A stretch of 64,000 nucleotides of DNA, from assembly GCA_030065575.1 (NCBI GenBank), contig JASJDZ010000001.1, positions 124,001 to 188,000 of the forward strand, given 5' to 3'. Of this stretch, positions 9,163 to 18,494 are shown piece by piece (position 1 is the stretch's first letter; every line of letters starts with the position of its first letter). The notes below the pieces were generated by a model. The model was not told the DNA's origin. It was given only the letters and a program-made list of their open reading frames with translations, and did not search any database. The position numbers and the translations under genes are program-made. This stretch comes from Acidimicrobiia bacterium (lineage in GTDB: Bacteria > Actinomycetota > Acidimicrobiia > Spongiisociales > UBA5794).

Positions 9163-9330
9163 ATGGCGACTGACAAACGGGAACGGCAACGGCAGAACCG
9201 TGCCGTCAAACAAGCCGAGCTCGACAAGCAGAAGCGACGGCAGAAGATCATCGATCGCGCCAAGCGCGTTGCGGTCTGGGCCGTGGTCTTCAGCGGGCTC
9301 ATAATCGTGGCCAACCTCGTCTGGGGATAG
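9163..9330 (+). CDS. Small basic single-span membrane protein (55 aa), cyclophilin satellite
   Basis: ATG to TAG, 55 aa: MATDKRERQRQNRAVKQAEL, then a run of Lys/Arg (about 21-36), then one membrane helix (AVWAVVFSGLIIVANLVWG). The DKRxRQRxNRA start resembles the N-terminal tail I recall on many actinobacterial membrane-anchored cyclophilins, and here it is a separate gene just after the cyclophilin. A detached anchor or partner is an inference. It lies 12 bp before the PHP gene, so all three may be one operon. Confidence 0.7.
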   Translation: MATDKRERQRQNRAVKQAELDKQKRRQKIIDRAKRVAVWAVVFSGLIIVANLVWG

Positions 9331-9341
9331 ACCCCGACTCC

Positions 9342-10178
9342 ATGGCTGTTGACCTCCACCTCCATAGCTACTTCTCCGACGGCTCCGAGAGCCCGACGAC
9401 GGTCGTGGAAATGGCGGTTGCGGCAGGGCTGAGTGGGATCGCACTCACCGACCACGATGTCCTCGACGGAGTACCGGAGGCGAAGGCGGCGGCCGCCAAC
9501 CATGGAATCCGCTTCATAGGTGGCACGGAGCTCTCTGTGCTTTGGCGGAAGCAGAGCATGCACATGTTGGTCTACTTCCTCGAACCCGGAGAGGGGCCCA
9601 TCCAGGATCGACTCGAGGAACTGCGCCGGGGACGGCACGAACGCAACCTCGAGATCGTGAATCGACTGCAGGAGCTGGGTCTCACTATCACCTACGAAGA
9701 GGTGGCCCAGGAGGCGGGGACCGGGGTGGTTGGTCGCCCCCACTTCGCCAGCGTCCTCATCGCCAGGGGCTTTGTCGACTCGGCGCAAGCGGCGTTCGAC
9801 CGCTACCTGGCGGCGGGTCGACCGGCTTACGTGCCACGACTGCGCCTCACCGCCGAGGAAGCCATCAGCCTCAGCAGGGAATCCGGAGCGGTGCCCGTCA
9901 TCGCCCACCCGCACACCCTCCATCTGCGTGCAGATGAGTTCGCCACCGGCTTCCGGGAACTGGTCGCATGTGGCCTCGGCGGAATCGAGGCCTACTACGG
10001 CGAGTACTCGCCGGAGATGCGGAACCGGATCGCAGAGATCTGCGCCGGACTCGGAATCGTGGCCACCGGGGGCTCAGATTTCCATGGCACATACAAGGAT
10101 CATCTGGCGGTCGGGATCGGAACCGGTGACCTCAGGGTCCCCGACATCGTGATGGACCAACTCGAACAGATTCGTTAA
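9342..10178 (+). CDS. PHP-domain phosphoesterase (RNase AM / nucleoside 3',5'-bisphosphate phosphatase type)
   Basis: 278 aa. The PHP signature starts at once: VDLHLHSYFSDGSESP (HxH metal motif), then IALTDHDVLDG, FIGGTELS, IAHPHTLH and the last metal site GGSDFHGTYK. This is the YciV/TrpH-like family, which removes 3'-phosphates from nucleoside 3',5'-bisphosphates or trims RNA 5' ends. Full length for the family, with all expected His/Asp ligands present. It follows the 55-aa gene by 12 bp. Confidence 0.88.
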   Translation: MAVDLHLHSYFSDGSESPTTVVEMAVAAGLSGIALTDHDVLDGVPEAKAAAANHGIRFIGGTELSVLWRKQSMHMLVYFLEPGEGPIQDRLEELRRGRHERNLEIVNRLQELGLTITYEEVAQEAGTGVVGRPHFASVLIARGFVDSAQAAFDRYLAAGRPAYVPRLRLTAEEAISLSRESGAVPVIAHPHTLHLRADEFATGFRELVACGLGGIEAYYGEYSPEMRNRIAEICAGLGIVATGGSDFHGTYKDHLAVGIGTGDLRVPDIVMDQLEQIR

Positions 10179-10264
10179 CTCCGGCGAGTCGTTTGTCGAC
10201 AACAATGCCGTAGGCTGCACCGGGCGGGGGTGCAGGGGGCGACGACGGAACGAGTGGGATTACC

Positions 10265-11560
10265 GTGAGCATCACAGAGCTCGCCAAACTGCAAGCACCC
10301 GTTGCATACGCTGAAGTTCGCCAGCGTGTCAACACGGTGCGGGCTCTGTTCGGCATCGTGCTCGTCGCCATGGCGATCACCGGGATAATCCAAGGGATGA
10401 CGCCGGCTCGGTATGTCATCTTCGCTGCCGCCTACCTCACAGGTGACGGGATATGGCGAAGAACCAGGGGAACCAGCGCACTCCCAATGCTGCTCACCGA
10501 CACGGTCGTCTTCTGCGCCATTTCGATGGTGAAGGGCAACCCGAGCCTGGGGCTGGCGGTGACTTTCGTCTACATCGTCACCGGAGCTCTCCTCCTCCTT
10601 CCGCTAGTTCGCGCCGCTAGCGCCATTGCCGCTGCCCTCGTTATCGGAATCCCCGTCGTCATTATCTCCCCACTTGGCGACCCCATCATCAGCTCGACGC
10701 GCTACGTGATCTTCGACATCGTGGTGATGACACTCATGTCTCTCCTGATCGGCTCGCTCCTCTACGGGGCAGTACAGGCGCTCCACGCGGCAACCCTTCG
10801 CCATCGTGACGCCCTGGCAGCAGAGCGCCGTGCTGTTGAGTTGAAGGACGAGTTTGTCTCGATGGTCAGCCACGAGTTCCGCACCCCGCTGACCAGCATC
10901 GCCGGCTTCTCCGAGACGTTGCGGGCGAATTGGCCCGATCTCACGCCGGAGGAGATCTCCGAGTTCCTCGTCATCATGCGCCAGGAAGCACAGCACCTGA
11001 GCAACCTCGTCGAGGACATCCTCGTCATCCCGCGAATCGAAGCCGGGCGTCTGCGGCTCCGCCCTCAGGAGTTCGACCTCGCCGCTGAGATTGCCGCAAC
11101 CTCACGACTGGTATTTGCCGGTGCGAGCAAGGACGTCAACACCTACATCCCCAGCGGCGTGATAGTCAACGCCGACCGAGGTCGGGTCGGACAGATCCTG
11201 CGCAACCTGTTCGACAACGCCCGCAAGTACGGAGGCGACTCCGTGAAGCTCGATGGCGAAGCGGGGACCGACCTGTACACGATCACAGTGGCGGACAACG
11301 GTCCCGGGATTCCGGACGGCGATTGGGAACGCATCTTCGAGCACTTCGAGCAGGTCGGGAAGGGTGACTCGAGACAGGCCGAAGGGGTGGGTCTAGGCCT
11401 CCCCATCGCCCGCCAGCTGGCCCGGGCCATGGGGGGCGATGTTTGGTACGAGCCTCGCTTTCCCACCGGGGCCGCTTTCAAGTTCTCGTTGAGGTTGGCC
11501 GGGGTCATATCCGAAGGGGATCGCGCCGAAGCCGAGCTCGAAGAACCGACCGAGGTCTGA
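10265..11560 (+). CDS. Membrane sensor histidine kinase
   Basis: 431 aa from a GTG. Residues 25-172 hold about six membrane segments with no large extracytoplasmic loop, so the signal is probably sensed in the membrane. The dimerisation/phospho-acceptor box is VSHEFRTPLTSIAGF (His203). The ATPase domain shows LRNLFDNARKYGG (N box), VADNGPGIP (G1) and EGVGLGLPIARQLA (G2). No response regulator is adjacent, so it is an orphan kinase. The input is unknown. Confidence 0.92.
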   Translation: MSITELAKLQAPVAYAEVRQRVNTVRALFGIVLVAMAITGIIQGMTPARYVIFAAAYLTGDGIWRRTRGTSALPMLLTDTVVFCAISMVKGNPSLGLAVTFVYIVTGALLLLPLVRAASAIAAALVIGIPVVIISPLGDPIISSTRYVIFDIVVMTLMSLLIGSLLYGAVQALHAATLRHRDALAAERRAVELKDEFVSMVSHEFRTPLTSIAGFSETLRANWPDLTPEEISEFLVIMRQEAQHLSNLVEDILVIPRIEAGRLRLRPQEFDLAAEIAATSRLVFAGASKDVNTYIPSGVIVNADRGRVGQILRNLFDNARKYGGDSVKLDGEAGTDLYTITVADNGPGIPDGDWERIFEHFEQVGKGDSRQAEGVGLGLPIARQLARAMGGDVWYEPRFPTGAAFKFSLRLAGVISEGDRAEAELEEPTEV

Positions 11561-11561
11561 G

Positions 11562-11672
11562 GGTGATGCAATCACCATCGAGTTGCATGCAATGCAACTC
11601 GGGCTGACGCCGATTCGGGTGATGCAAACACCGCCTGCCAAGGCAGGTCCGAGTTGCATGCAATGCAACTCG
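11562..11672. repeat. Paired palindromic repeats, 71 bp apart
   Basis: Two copies of a 23-bp perfect hairpin (arms CGAGTTGCAT/ATGCAACTCG, loop GCA) at 11579-11601 and 11650-11672. Each is preceded by a smaller hairpin based on GGTGATGCAA (11562-11576 perfect, 11618-11632 imperfect). A further CCTGCC/GGCAGG stem lies at 11634-11647. The block fills the gap between two convergent genes, so it could terminate both. Its period matches that of the unrelated 50-bp repeat family elsewhere in the window. Confidence 0.85.
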
Positions 11673-11687
11673 GGGAGCCGGGTGGGC

Positions 11688-11915
11688 CTACTCGCCGTCC
11701 GGTTCTACCTCGGCCCAGGACTGCGTCTCGTAGGTGTGCGAAGGCAACGGGGCGGGGATGTCGCGCGGCCGCCAGGCCAGGACCCAGGAACTCTGCCGCG
11801 GCACCTGCACCGGAGTGGCCAGCGCATTCGCCTCCTCCGCAGCAATCGTGTTGATCACTGCCGCAATTGCGGCGGTCTCCTCGTGACCAGGTCGGCCCGA
11901 CACCTCGAACTTCAT
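11688..11915 (-). CDS. Acyl-CoA carboxylase epsilon-subunit-like small protein
   Basis: 75 aa. The start FEVSGRPGHEETAAIAAVIN resembles the short beta-hairpin plus helix of actinobacterial acyl-CoA carboxylase epsilon subunits (AccE/PccE), which bridge the biotin and carboxyltransferase parts. The tail SSWVLAWRPRDIP also fits the W/R-rich C terminus. Its ATG overlaps the stop of the methylmalonyl-CoA epimerase gene by 4 bp, which ties it to propionyl-CoA metabolism. No carboxylase alpha or beta gene is in the window. The family assignment is by short motifs only. Confidence 0.6.
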   Translation of the reverse strand: MKFEVSGRPGHEETAAIAAVINTIAAEEANALATPVQVPRQSSWVLAWRPRDIPAPLPSHTYETQSWAEVEPDGE

Positions 11916-12319
11916 GACGGCAACTCTACGAGCTCGACGAGAGTTCCGGCGAATGCCTCCGGATGTACGAAGGCGATGCGGGCTCCCCGGCCCCCAATCC
12001 TCGGCGTTTCATCGACCAGGCGCGCGCCCTCCGCTTCGAGGTGCTCCAGGGCCGCATCGATATCGGCCACAGCGAGCGCTACATGGTGCATGCCCTCGCC
12101 GCGGGACTCGATGAACCTGCCAACCGGCGTGTCCGGCCCAAGCGGCTGCAGCAACTGCACGTAGGATCCGCCGACTGCGATCATCGCCTCTTCGACGCCC
12201 TGCTCGGCAACAACTTCGCGATAGATCGGGTCACTCCCGTATAGACGCTTGTACTCGGCGAGGGAACTGTCGAGATCGCGCACGGCGAGAGCAACGTGAT
12301 CGAGGTTGTAGGCGAACAT
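11912..12319 (-). CDS. mce: Methylmalonyl-CoA epimerase
   Basis: 135 aa, the family's length, built of two glyoxalase-fold halves: NLDHVALAVRDLDSSLAEYK and MHHVALAVADIDAALEHLEAEG. Metal ligands are the two His (NLDHVAL, MHHVAL) and the Glu in LVELVELPS. It interconverts (2S)- and (2R)-methylmalonyl-CoA between propionyl-CoA carboxylase and the B12-dependent mutase. The overlapping downstream epsilon-like gene supports this role. It diverges from hrpA with about 36 bp between start codons. Confidence 0.92.
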   Translation of the reverse strand: MFAYNLDHVALAVRDLDSSLAEYKRLYGSDPIYREVVAEQGVEEAMIAVGGSYVQLLQPLGPDTPVGRFIESRGEGMHHVALAVADIDAALEHLEAEGARLVDETPRIGGRGARIAFVHPEAFAGTLVELVELPS

Positions 12320-12355
12320 AGGACCAAGCTAGCGCAATACCATGAGGGCGTTTCC

Positions 12356-15300
12356 ATGTCTGTGACTGTCTCTGATCTGCGCGCACGAGCCGACGAGCTC
12401 ATGCTGGCCGACCGCCGCAGCTTCCAGCGGCGCATCAGCGGTGCGGCTCGGGTCAGCGCGCCTGCGAAGCAGCAGAAGCTCCTGCTGGCCATCGCTGGGG
12501 AGATCGATGCGGCCGCCGTCAAACTCACCGCTCGTCGCGCCGCCGCTCCAGGGAAGATGAGCTATCCGGCAGAGCTACCCATCACGGATCGCCGCGACGA
12601 GCTTCTCGCCACGATCCGCGACAACCAGGTCGTGATCGTCGCCGGCGAGACAGGATCGGGGAAGAGCACTCAGATCCCCAAGATGTGCCTCGAGCTGGGC
12701 CGGGGTATCGACGGCTGGATCGGTCACACCCAGCCGCGCCGGATCGCAGCCAGGTCGATCGCCAACCGCGTTGCCGAGGAGCTCGGCAGCACCGTGGGCG
12801 AACTGGTCGGGTACACCGTTCGGTTCTCCGATCAGGTTGGGGAGACCACCCTCTTGAAGCTGATGACAGACGGGATCCTGCTCAACGAGATCCACCACGA
12901 CCGCAGGCTGAGCAGATACGACACCATCATTATCGACGAGGCCCATGAGCGCAGCCTCAACATCGATTTCCTGCTCGGCTACCTCAAGAACTTGCTTCCG
13001 AAGCGCCCCGATCTCAAGGTCATCATCACTTCGGCCACTATCGACACGGAGCGGTTCGCCGCCCACTTCGAAGACGCACCGATCGTTGAGGTCTCGGGTC
13101 GTACCTACCCCGTGGAAGTTCGATATCGGCCGCTCGACGATCCCAACCTCTCGGAGCCCCGGGACCAACCACAGGGCATCTGCGACGCCGTAGTTGAGCT
13201 GTTCACGGAGAGGGACGGCGACATACTCGTGTTCTGCTCCGGAGAGAGGGAGATTCGTGACGCGGCCGACGCAATCGAGGAATTGGGGTTGCGGCACACC
13301 GAGACCGTGCCCCTGTACGGGCGGCTGTCGACCGGGGAGCAGAACCGCGTCTTCGCCAAGCACACCGGAAGACGGGTCGTCATCGCAACCAACGTTGCGG
13401 AAACGTCACTGACCGTTCCCGGCATCCGGGCCGTGGTTGACGCCGGAACGGCCCGCATTTCCCGATACGGGCGGCGGACCAAGGTGCAGCGGCTGCCGAT
13501 CGAGCCGATCTCGCAGGCTTCGGCGAACCAGCGGGCCGGTCGTTGTGGCCGGCTCGGCCCCGGCGTGTGCATCCGGCTGTACACCGAGGACGACTACAAC
13601 TCCCGCCCCGAGTTCACCGAGCCGGAGATTCTGCGGACGTCGCTCGCTTCCGTCATCCTGCAGATGGCGGCGCTCGACCTCGGCGAGGTCGAGTCGTTTC
13701 CGTTCCTCGATCCGCCCGATTCTCGCTCGATCCGCGACGGTGTTGCGCTGCTCGAGGAAGTGGGGGCGCTCCGATCCGACGGCGACGGAACCCGGCGCCG
13801 GCTGACCAGGCTGGGCAGGCGACTGGCCCGTATCCCTCTCGACATCAGGCTGGCGCGGATGATTCTCGAAGCAGATCGCCAGGACTGTCTGCACGAGGTC
13901 GAGGTCATCGCGGCGGCGCTGTCTATCCAGGATCCGCGGGAGCGCCCGCTCGAAAAGGAGCAGCATGCCGATCAAATGCATGCCCGCTTCCGCGATGACG
14001 AATCCGACTTCCTGGGCTGGATCCGCCTCTGGGACTACCTCCGCACCGAGCGACGCGCTCGGACCTCCAACCAGTTTCGGCGGCTGTGCCGGGAGGAGTT
14101 CCTCAGCTATCGGCGAGTCCGCGAGTGGCAGGACATCCATGCTCAGCTTCGGGACATATCTAAGGAACTGGGGCTACACCGCAACCGGAAGCCGGCGACG
14201 CCCGACACAGTTCATCGCACGCTGTTGGCCGGGCTGCTTTCCCACGTCGGAAGAAAGAACCCGGACGGCTACGAGTACCGCGGCGCGCGTGGTGCCCGCT
14301 TCTACATCTCGCCGGGGTCGACTCTGTTCAAGCGATCGCCGGAGTGGGTGATGGCGGCCGAGCTCGTGGAGACCACCCGGCTGTGGGCACGCACCACCGT
14401 CGCCATACCCCCGGAGTGGATCGAGGAGGCGGGAGAGCACCTCATCAACCGTTCCCACTCTGATCCATGGTGGGACGCAGAGCGAGGATCGGCGGTGGCG
14501 CGGGAGACAGTCTCCCTGTTCGGCATCCCGCTGCAGACCGACCGGGTTGTGCAGTACGGCCGTTTTGACACCGAAGCCTCCCGCGACCTCTTCATCCGCC
14601 ACGCCCTGGTCGCCGGGGAATGGGAATCACCGCATGCGTTCGTCGCCCACAATCACGATCAGATCGACACCGTCCTCGAGATGGAGGATCGAGAGCGGCG
14701 CACCAATCTGCTGGTCGATGACGACACCCTGACGGCATGGTTCGGCGCGCGTATTCCCGACGACATCACCACCGTTCGGCACTTCGACCGCTGGTGGCGC
14801 GACATCAAGGAAACACAGCCCCACCTACTCGACCTGAGCCTCGACGACCTCATCGATCCTTCATCGGCTGCGCCCGACCCGGAGGCCTTTCCTCAGGTCT
14901 GGGAGTACGGCGATCTCGGCCTGCCCCTCGAGTACGAGTTCGATCCCGCCAGTGCCACCGACGGGGTGACTGTCGACGTTCCTTTGCGGGGACTCGACCG
15001 CATCGACCCCTCCGTCTTTGAGTGGCATGTCCCGGGGTTGCGGGAGGACCTCGTCACCGCTCTTATCCGCTCGATGCCGAAGAGCTTTCGCAAGCTCTAC
15101 GCCCCTGTTCCCGACACCGCCCGACAAGTGTTGGCGAAGATCGATCCTGCCGACGGAGGGCTCCTGCTCAACCTGCGGCGGGAACTGCAGCGGATCGGTG
15201 GGGTCCCCATCCCGGTCGATACCTTTGACCTGGAAGCGCTGCCGGCACACCTGCGCCCGTCGTTTCGCATCGTCGATGACGAGGGGAATGAAGTCGCCAG

Positions 15301-16237
15301 CGGGACCGATCTGCAGGTGCTGAAGGCCCACGTGCAGAGCGAGACGCGCGCCACCGTGAATGCCACGACTCACGAGATGGAAGCGTCCGGCTTGACCGAA
15401 TGGAGCTTTGGCGAGCTCCCTCGCCTCGTCTCCGTGGCCGGCTCCGCTCACACCATGGAGGCCTATCCGGCGCTGATCGATGAGGGTGACACCGTTGGGA
15501 TCAGGTTGCTCGCCAACGAAGCCGAACAGACGGATGCGATGTGGCAAGGCACGATCCGTCTGCTGCTGCTCAACCTGCCGTCACCGGGCCAACTGCTGCG
15601 ACCTTTGCTCGACCGTGACGCACGAGAACTGCTGCGCACCGGACCGCACACTGACACGACCGAATGGGTTGAGGACTGTCTCGGCTGTGCCCTCGGCGAG
15701 ATCATCGAGCAGGCCGGAGGTCCCGCCTGGAACGCTGTCGACTTCGATCGGCTCCTGGCAACGGCTCGCAACCGGCTGGATCCGCTGGTGACCAAGGTGG
15801 CTCGAGACTCGCTCGATCTGCTGGATGGGCTCTGGGAAGCCGAGCTCGCATTCAACCGTCTCGAAGATGAACGCGACGGTGAGATCATCGCCGACATCGG
15901 GTCCCAGGTGTCTTCGTTGGTGTACCCCGGTTTCCTCACCAGGATCGGGTCCGAGCGGATCGCCGACGTGCGCCGCTATTTGCTGGCGATCGCTCGCCGC
16001 ATCGAACAACTACCGGAGAACCCCTCGCGTGATCTGATTCATATGGCGACGGTTCAGGCTCTGGAGGCAGAGCTCGATCGGATTACCACTGCCATGCCGG
16101 CAGAGCCCCGGCTGATGGATGCCGCCTGGCTCATCCAGGAGCTCCGAGTGAGCCTCTTTGCTCAGTCGATCGGAGTCAGGGGTAAGGTGAGCGAACCGCG
16201 GGTGCGACGCCTCCTGACCGAAATAGAGATGGGCTAG
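12356..16237 (+). CDS. hrpA: HrpA-family DEAH-box ATP-dependent RNA helicase
   Basis: 1293 aa from the ATG at 12356, in line with HrpA (about 1300). Helicase core: VIVAGETGSGKSTQIPK (Walker A Lys103), TQPRRIAARSIANRVA (Ia), DEAHERS (194-200), ITSATID (III), NVAETSLTVPGIRAVVD (V) and QRAGRCGRLGPG (VI). HA2/winged-helix and OB regions follow, then the long HrpA-specific C-terminal half (DUF3418). In proteobacteria HrpA processes fimbrial mRNA and helps rescue stalled ribosomes. Stand-alone gene, divergent from mce. An upstream in-frame extension overlaps the mce promoter and is rejected. Confidence 0.96.
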   Translation: MSVTVSDLRARADELMLADRRSFQRRISGAARVSAPAKQQKLLLAIAGEIDAAAVKLTARRAAAPGKMSYPAELPITDRRDELLATIRDNQVVIVAGETGSGKSTQIPKMCLELGRGIDGWIGHTQPRRIAARSIANRVAEELGSTVGELVGYTVRFSDQVGETTLLKLMTDGILLNEIHHDRRLSRYDTIIIDEAHERSLNIDFLLGYLKNLLPKRPDLKVIITSATIDTERFAAHFEDAPIVEVSGRTYPVEVRYRPLDDPNLSEPRDQPQGICDAVVELFTERDGDILVFCSGEREIRDAADAIEELGLRHTETVPLYGRLSTGEQNRVFAKHTGRRVVIATNVAETSLTVPGIRAVVDAGTARISRYGRRTKVQRLPIEPISQASANQRAGRCGRLGPGVCIRLYTEDDYNSRPEFTEPEILRTSLASVILQMAALDLGEVESFPFLDPPDSRSIRDGVALLEEVGALRSDGDGTRRRLTRLGRRLARIPLDIRLARMILEADRQDCLHEVEVIAAALSIQDPRERPLEKEQHADQMHARFRDDESDFLGWIRLWDYLRTERRARTSNQFRRLCREEFLSYRRVREWQDIHAQLRDISKELGLHRNRKPATPDTVHRTLLAGLLSHVGRKNPDGYEYRGARGARFYISPGSTLFKRSPEWVMAAELVETTRLWARTTVAIPPEWIEEAGEHLINRSHSDPWWDAERGSAVARETVSLFGIPLQTDRVVQYGRFDTEASRDLFIRHALVAGEWESPHAFVAHNHDQIDTVLEMEDRERRTNLLVDDDTLTAWFGARIPDDITTVRHFDRWWRDIKETQPHLLDLSLDDLIDPSSAAPDPEAFPQVWEYGDLGLPLEYEFDPASATDGVTVDVPLRGLDRIDPSVFEWHVPGLREDLVTALIRSMPKSFRKLYAPVPDTARQVLAKIDPADGGLLLNLRRELQRIGGVPIPVDTFDLEALPAHLRPSFRIVDDEGNEVASGTDLQVLKAHVQSETRATVNATTHEMEASGLTEWSFGELPRLVSVAGSAHTMEAYPALIDEGDTVGIRLLANEAEQTDAMWQGTIRLLLLNLPSPGQLLRPLLDRDARELLRTGPHTDTTEWVEDCLGCALGEIIEQAGGPAWNAVDFDRLLATARNRLDPLVTKVARDSLDLLDGLWEAELAFNRLEDERDGEIIADIGSQVSSLVYPGFLTRIGSERIADVRRYLLAIARRIEQLPENPSRDLIHMATVQALEAELDRITTAMPAEPRLMDAAWLIQELRVSLFAQSIGVRGKVSEPRVRRLLTEIEMG

Positions 16238-16308
16238 TCCTGCCCATCGCAGCGGGTCCGGTCGCAGGCAACTGGTTAGCATCGCGGCAGCGACCGCGAA
16301 AGGACCGG

Positions 16309-17487
16309 ATGAATCCCGTCATCTGCTCGATTGCCCGAACTCCAATAGGCAAATTCAACGGCTCCCTAGCCCCGCTTCGTGCCACTGACCTCGCTACGTT
16401 CGCTATGAAGGGTGCGCTGGACCGGGCCGGCGTCGATCCCGCCGAGGTAGCGGAGGTCATTTTCGGTCACGTCATTCAGGCCGGTCAGGGTCAGGCAACC
16501 GCACGGCTGGCCGCCGCCAATGCCGGAGTATCGATGAGCGTGCCGGCAACGGTGATCAACAAGGTTTGCCTGTCCGGCATGACTGCGATTCAGGATGCCT
16601 CGCGACGCATCCGTTTGGGCGAGGCCAGCTTCGTCTTGGCCGGCGGAATGGAGTCGATGACCAACGCACCTCACCTCGTTCTCGGTGCTCGGCAGGGCTT
16701 CCGCTACGGCGATGGCGCGCTAATCGATTCCCTGAACCAGGACGGGCTGCTCTGCGCCTTCGACAAGTGCATCATGGGAGAGACCACAGACAGCAAGAAC
16801 TCGACCCTCGGAATCGGCAGGCTCGAGCAGGACGAATGGGCGGCGGCTTCGCACGAGCGAGCACTCGTCGCCACCGAGACCGGTCTGTTCCGAGACGAGA
16901 TTGTGCCGGTGACGGTGCCACAGCGCCGCGCCGACCCATTGATCGTTGCGCAGGATGAGGGCATCCGACCCGGCACCACCGGCGAAACACTGGGCAAGCT
17001 CAAACCGGCGTTCCTCGCCGATGGGACCGTGACTGCAGGGAATGCATCCCAGATCTCCGACGGAGCTGCCGCCGTAATCGTCGCCGATCGGGCCGCCGCC
17101 GAGGCCGCCGGCTTGCCGATCGTGGCCGAGATCCTCGGCTACGGGCAGACAGCAGGACCCGACGCCACCCTTCATGAGCGTCCCGCAGAAGCCATCGATA
17201 AGGCCCTGTCCGCCACCGGGATACGCCGCACCGATCTGGACTTGGTTGAGATCAATGAGGCATTCGCCGCGGTGGCTCTATGGTCGGCGAGGATGCTCGA
17301 GATCGGTCACGACAGGGTGAACGTCAACGGCGGAGCCGTCGCACTCGGACATCCACTCGGAGCCAGCGGTGCCAGGATTGTCATCACGTTGATCAATGCG
17401 CTGCGCCAGCGGGGAGGCGGCATCGGAGCCGCATCGCTGTGCGGCGGCGGCGGTCAAGGCGATGCCCTGCTTGTCAAGGTCTCATAG
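16309..17487 (+). CDS. Acetyl-CoA C-acetyltransferase (thiolase)
   Basis: 392 aa. It has the nucleophile Cys87 in VINKVCLSGMTAI, the NEAFA loop (EINEAFAAVAL), GGAVALGHPLGASGAR with the catalytic His, and the terminal CGGGGQGDALL with the second catalytic Cys. These are the four standard thiolase blocks. It joins two acetyl-CoA or cleaves acetoacetyl-CoA, and length and motifs favour the biosynthetic type. GlpX follows after 8 bp, so both may be on one transcript. Confidence 0.95.
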   Translation: MNPVICSIARTPIGKFNGSLAPLRATDLATFAMKGALDRAGVDPAEVAEVIFGHVIQAGQGQATARLAAANAGVSMSVPATVINKVCLSGMTAIQDASRRIRLGEASFVLAGGMESMTNAPHLVLGARQGFRYGDGALIDSLNQDGLLCAFDKCIMGETTDSKNSTLGIGRLEQDEWAAASHERALVATETGLFRDEIVPVTVPQRRADPLIVAQDEGIRPGTTGETLGKLKPAFLADGTVTAGNASQISDGAAAVIVADRAAAEAAGLPIVAEILGYGQTAGPDATLHERPAEAIDKALSATGIRRTDLDLVEINEAFAAVALWSARMLEIGHDRVNVNGGAVALGHPLGASGARIVITLINALRQRGGGIGAASLCGGGGQGDALLVKVS

Positions 17488-17495
17488 GGGGGACG

Positions 17496-18479
17496 ATGAC
17501 GGAAACACCAGATAGAAACCTCGCTCTGGAACTGGTCAGGGTTACCGAAGTTGCTGCGATTGCAGCGGCTCGGTACCAGGGCACCGGAGACAAGGATGCT
17601 GTGGATCAAGCGGCGGTCGACGCAATGCGCGATGTTCTCTCCACCATCGACATGGATGGAGTTGTCGTCATCGGTGAAGGGGAGAAGGACGAAGCCCCGA
17701 TGCTCTACAACGGGGAGCAAGTGGGCAACGGCAACCCACCCCTGGTCGACGTAGCGGTGGATCCGGTTGACGGCACTCGGCTCACCGCTCTCGGTATGCC
17801 GGGAGCGCTCGCCGTCCTCGCGCTCGCCCCCCGGGGAACCATGTATGCGCCGGGCAGCCTGGTCTACATGGACAAGATCGCCGTCGGGCCAATGGCCAAG
17901 GGAATGATCGACATCGAGGCTCCGGTCGCCCACAACCTGGCGCAGGTTGCCAAGGCCTATGACAAGCCGATATCGGATGTGACAGCCATCCTCCTGGACC
18001 GTCCCCGCAATGAGCCATTCGTTCAGGCGATCCGGGCGGCCGGGGCGCGGATCACCCTGATCGGTGACGGTGACATCCAGGGGAGCATCGCCACGGCCAA
18101 GGAGGACAGCGGTGTCGACATCCTGTTCGGGATCGGGGGCTCTCCGGAGGCGGTTACTTCGGCTTGCGCCCTAGCCGCTCTCGACGGCGAGATCCAAGCG
18201 AAGCTCTGGCCGCGCGATGAGAGTGAGCGCGCCTACGCCCTCGATGAGGGCCTCGATCTGAATCAGGTGCTGACCACCCGGGACCTGGTCGATTCAGACA
18301 ACACGTTCTTTGCTGCCACGGGGGTTACAACGGGAGAGCTTCTCGAAGGGGTGCGCTTCGGGAGTCACTCGGTGAAGACCAACTCGCTGGTCTTGCGCTC
18401 CAAGACTGGGACGGTGAGGTTCATGAATGCAACCCATCGGGTCGAACAGCTGCGGGATCTAGCTTCGTTTGAGTTGTAG
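17496..18479 (+). CDS. glpX: Class II fructose-1,6-bisphosphatase
   Basis: 327 aa from the ATG at 17496, preceded by GGGGGG. It starts NLALELVRVTEVAAIAAARYQGTGDK, the GlpX hallmark. VVIGEGEKDEAPML and VDPVDGTRLTALG are the metal and phosphate sites, and GIGGSPEAVTSACALAAL follows. It hydrolyses fructose-1,6-bisphosphate in gluconeogenesis, and in actinobacteria it is usually the only FBPase. The in-frame extension upstream to 17280 runs through the thiolase gene and is rejected. Confidence 0.97.
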   Translation: MTETPDRNLALELVRVTEVAAIAAARYQGTGDKDAVDQAAVDAMRDVLSTIDMDGVVVIGEGEKDEAPMLYNGEQVGNGNPPLVDVAVDPVDGTRLTALGMPGALAVLALAPRGTMYAPGSLVYMDKIAVGPMAKGMIDIEAPVAHNLAQVAKAYDKPISDVTAILLDRPRNEPFVQAIRAAGARITLIGDGDIQGSIATAKEDSGVDILFGIGGSPEAVTSACALAALDGEIQAKLWPRDESERAYALDEGLDLNQVLTTRDLVDSDNTFFAATGVTTGELLEGVRFGSHSVKTNSLVLRSKTGTVRFMNATHRVEQLRDLASFEL

Positions 18480-18494
18480 ACAGGCGAAGTAGGA

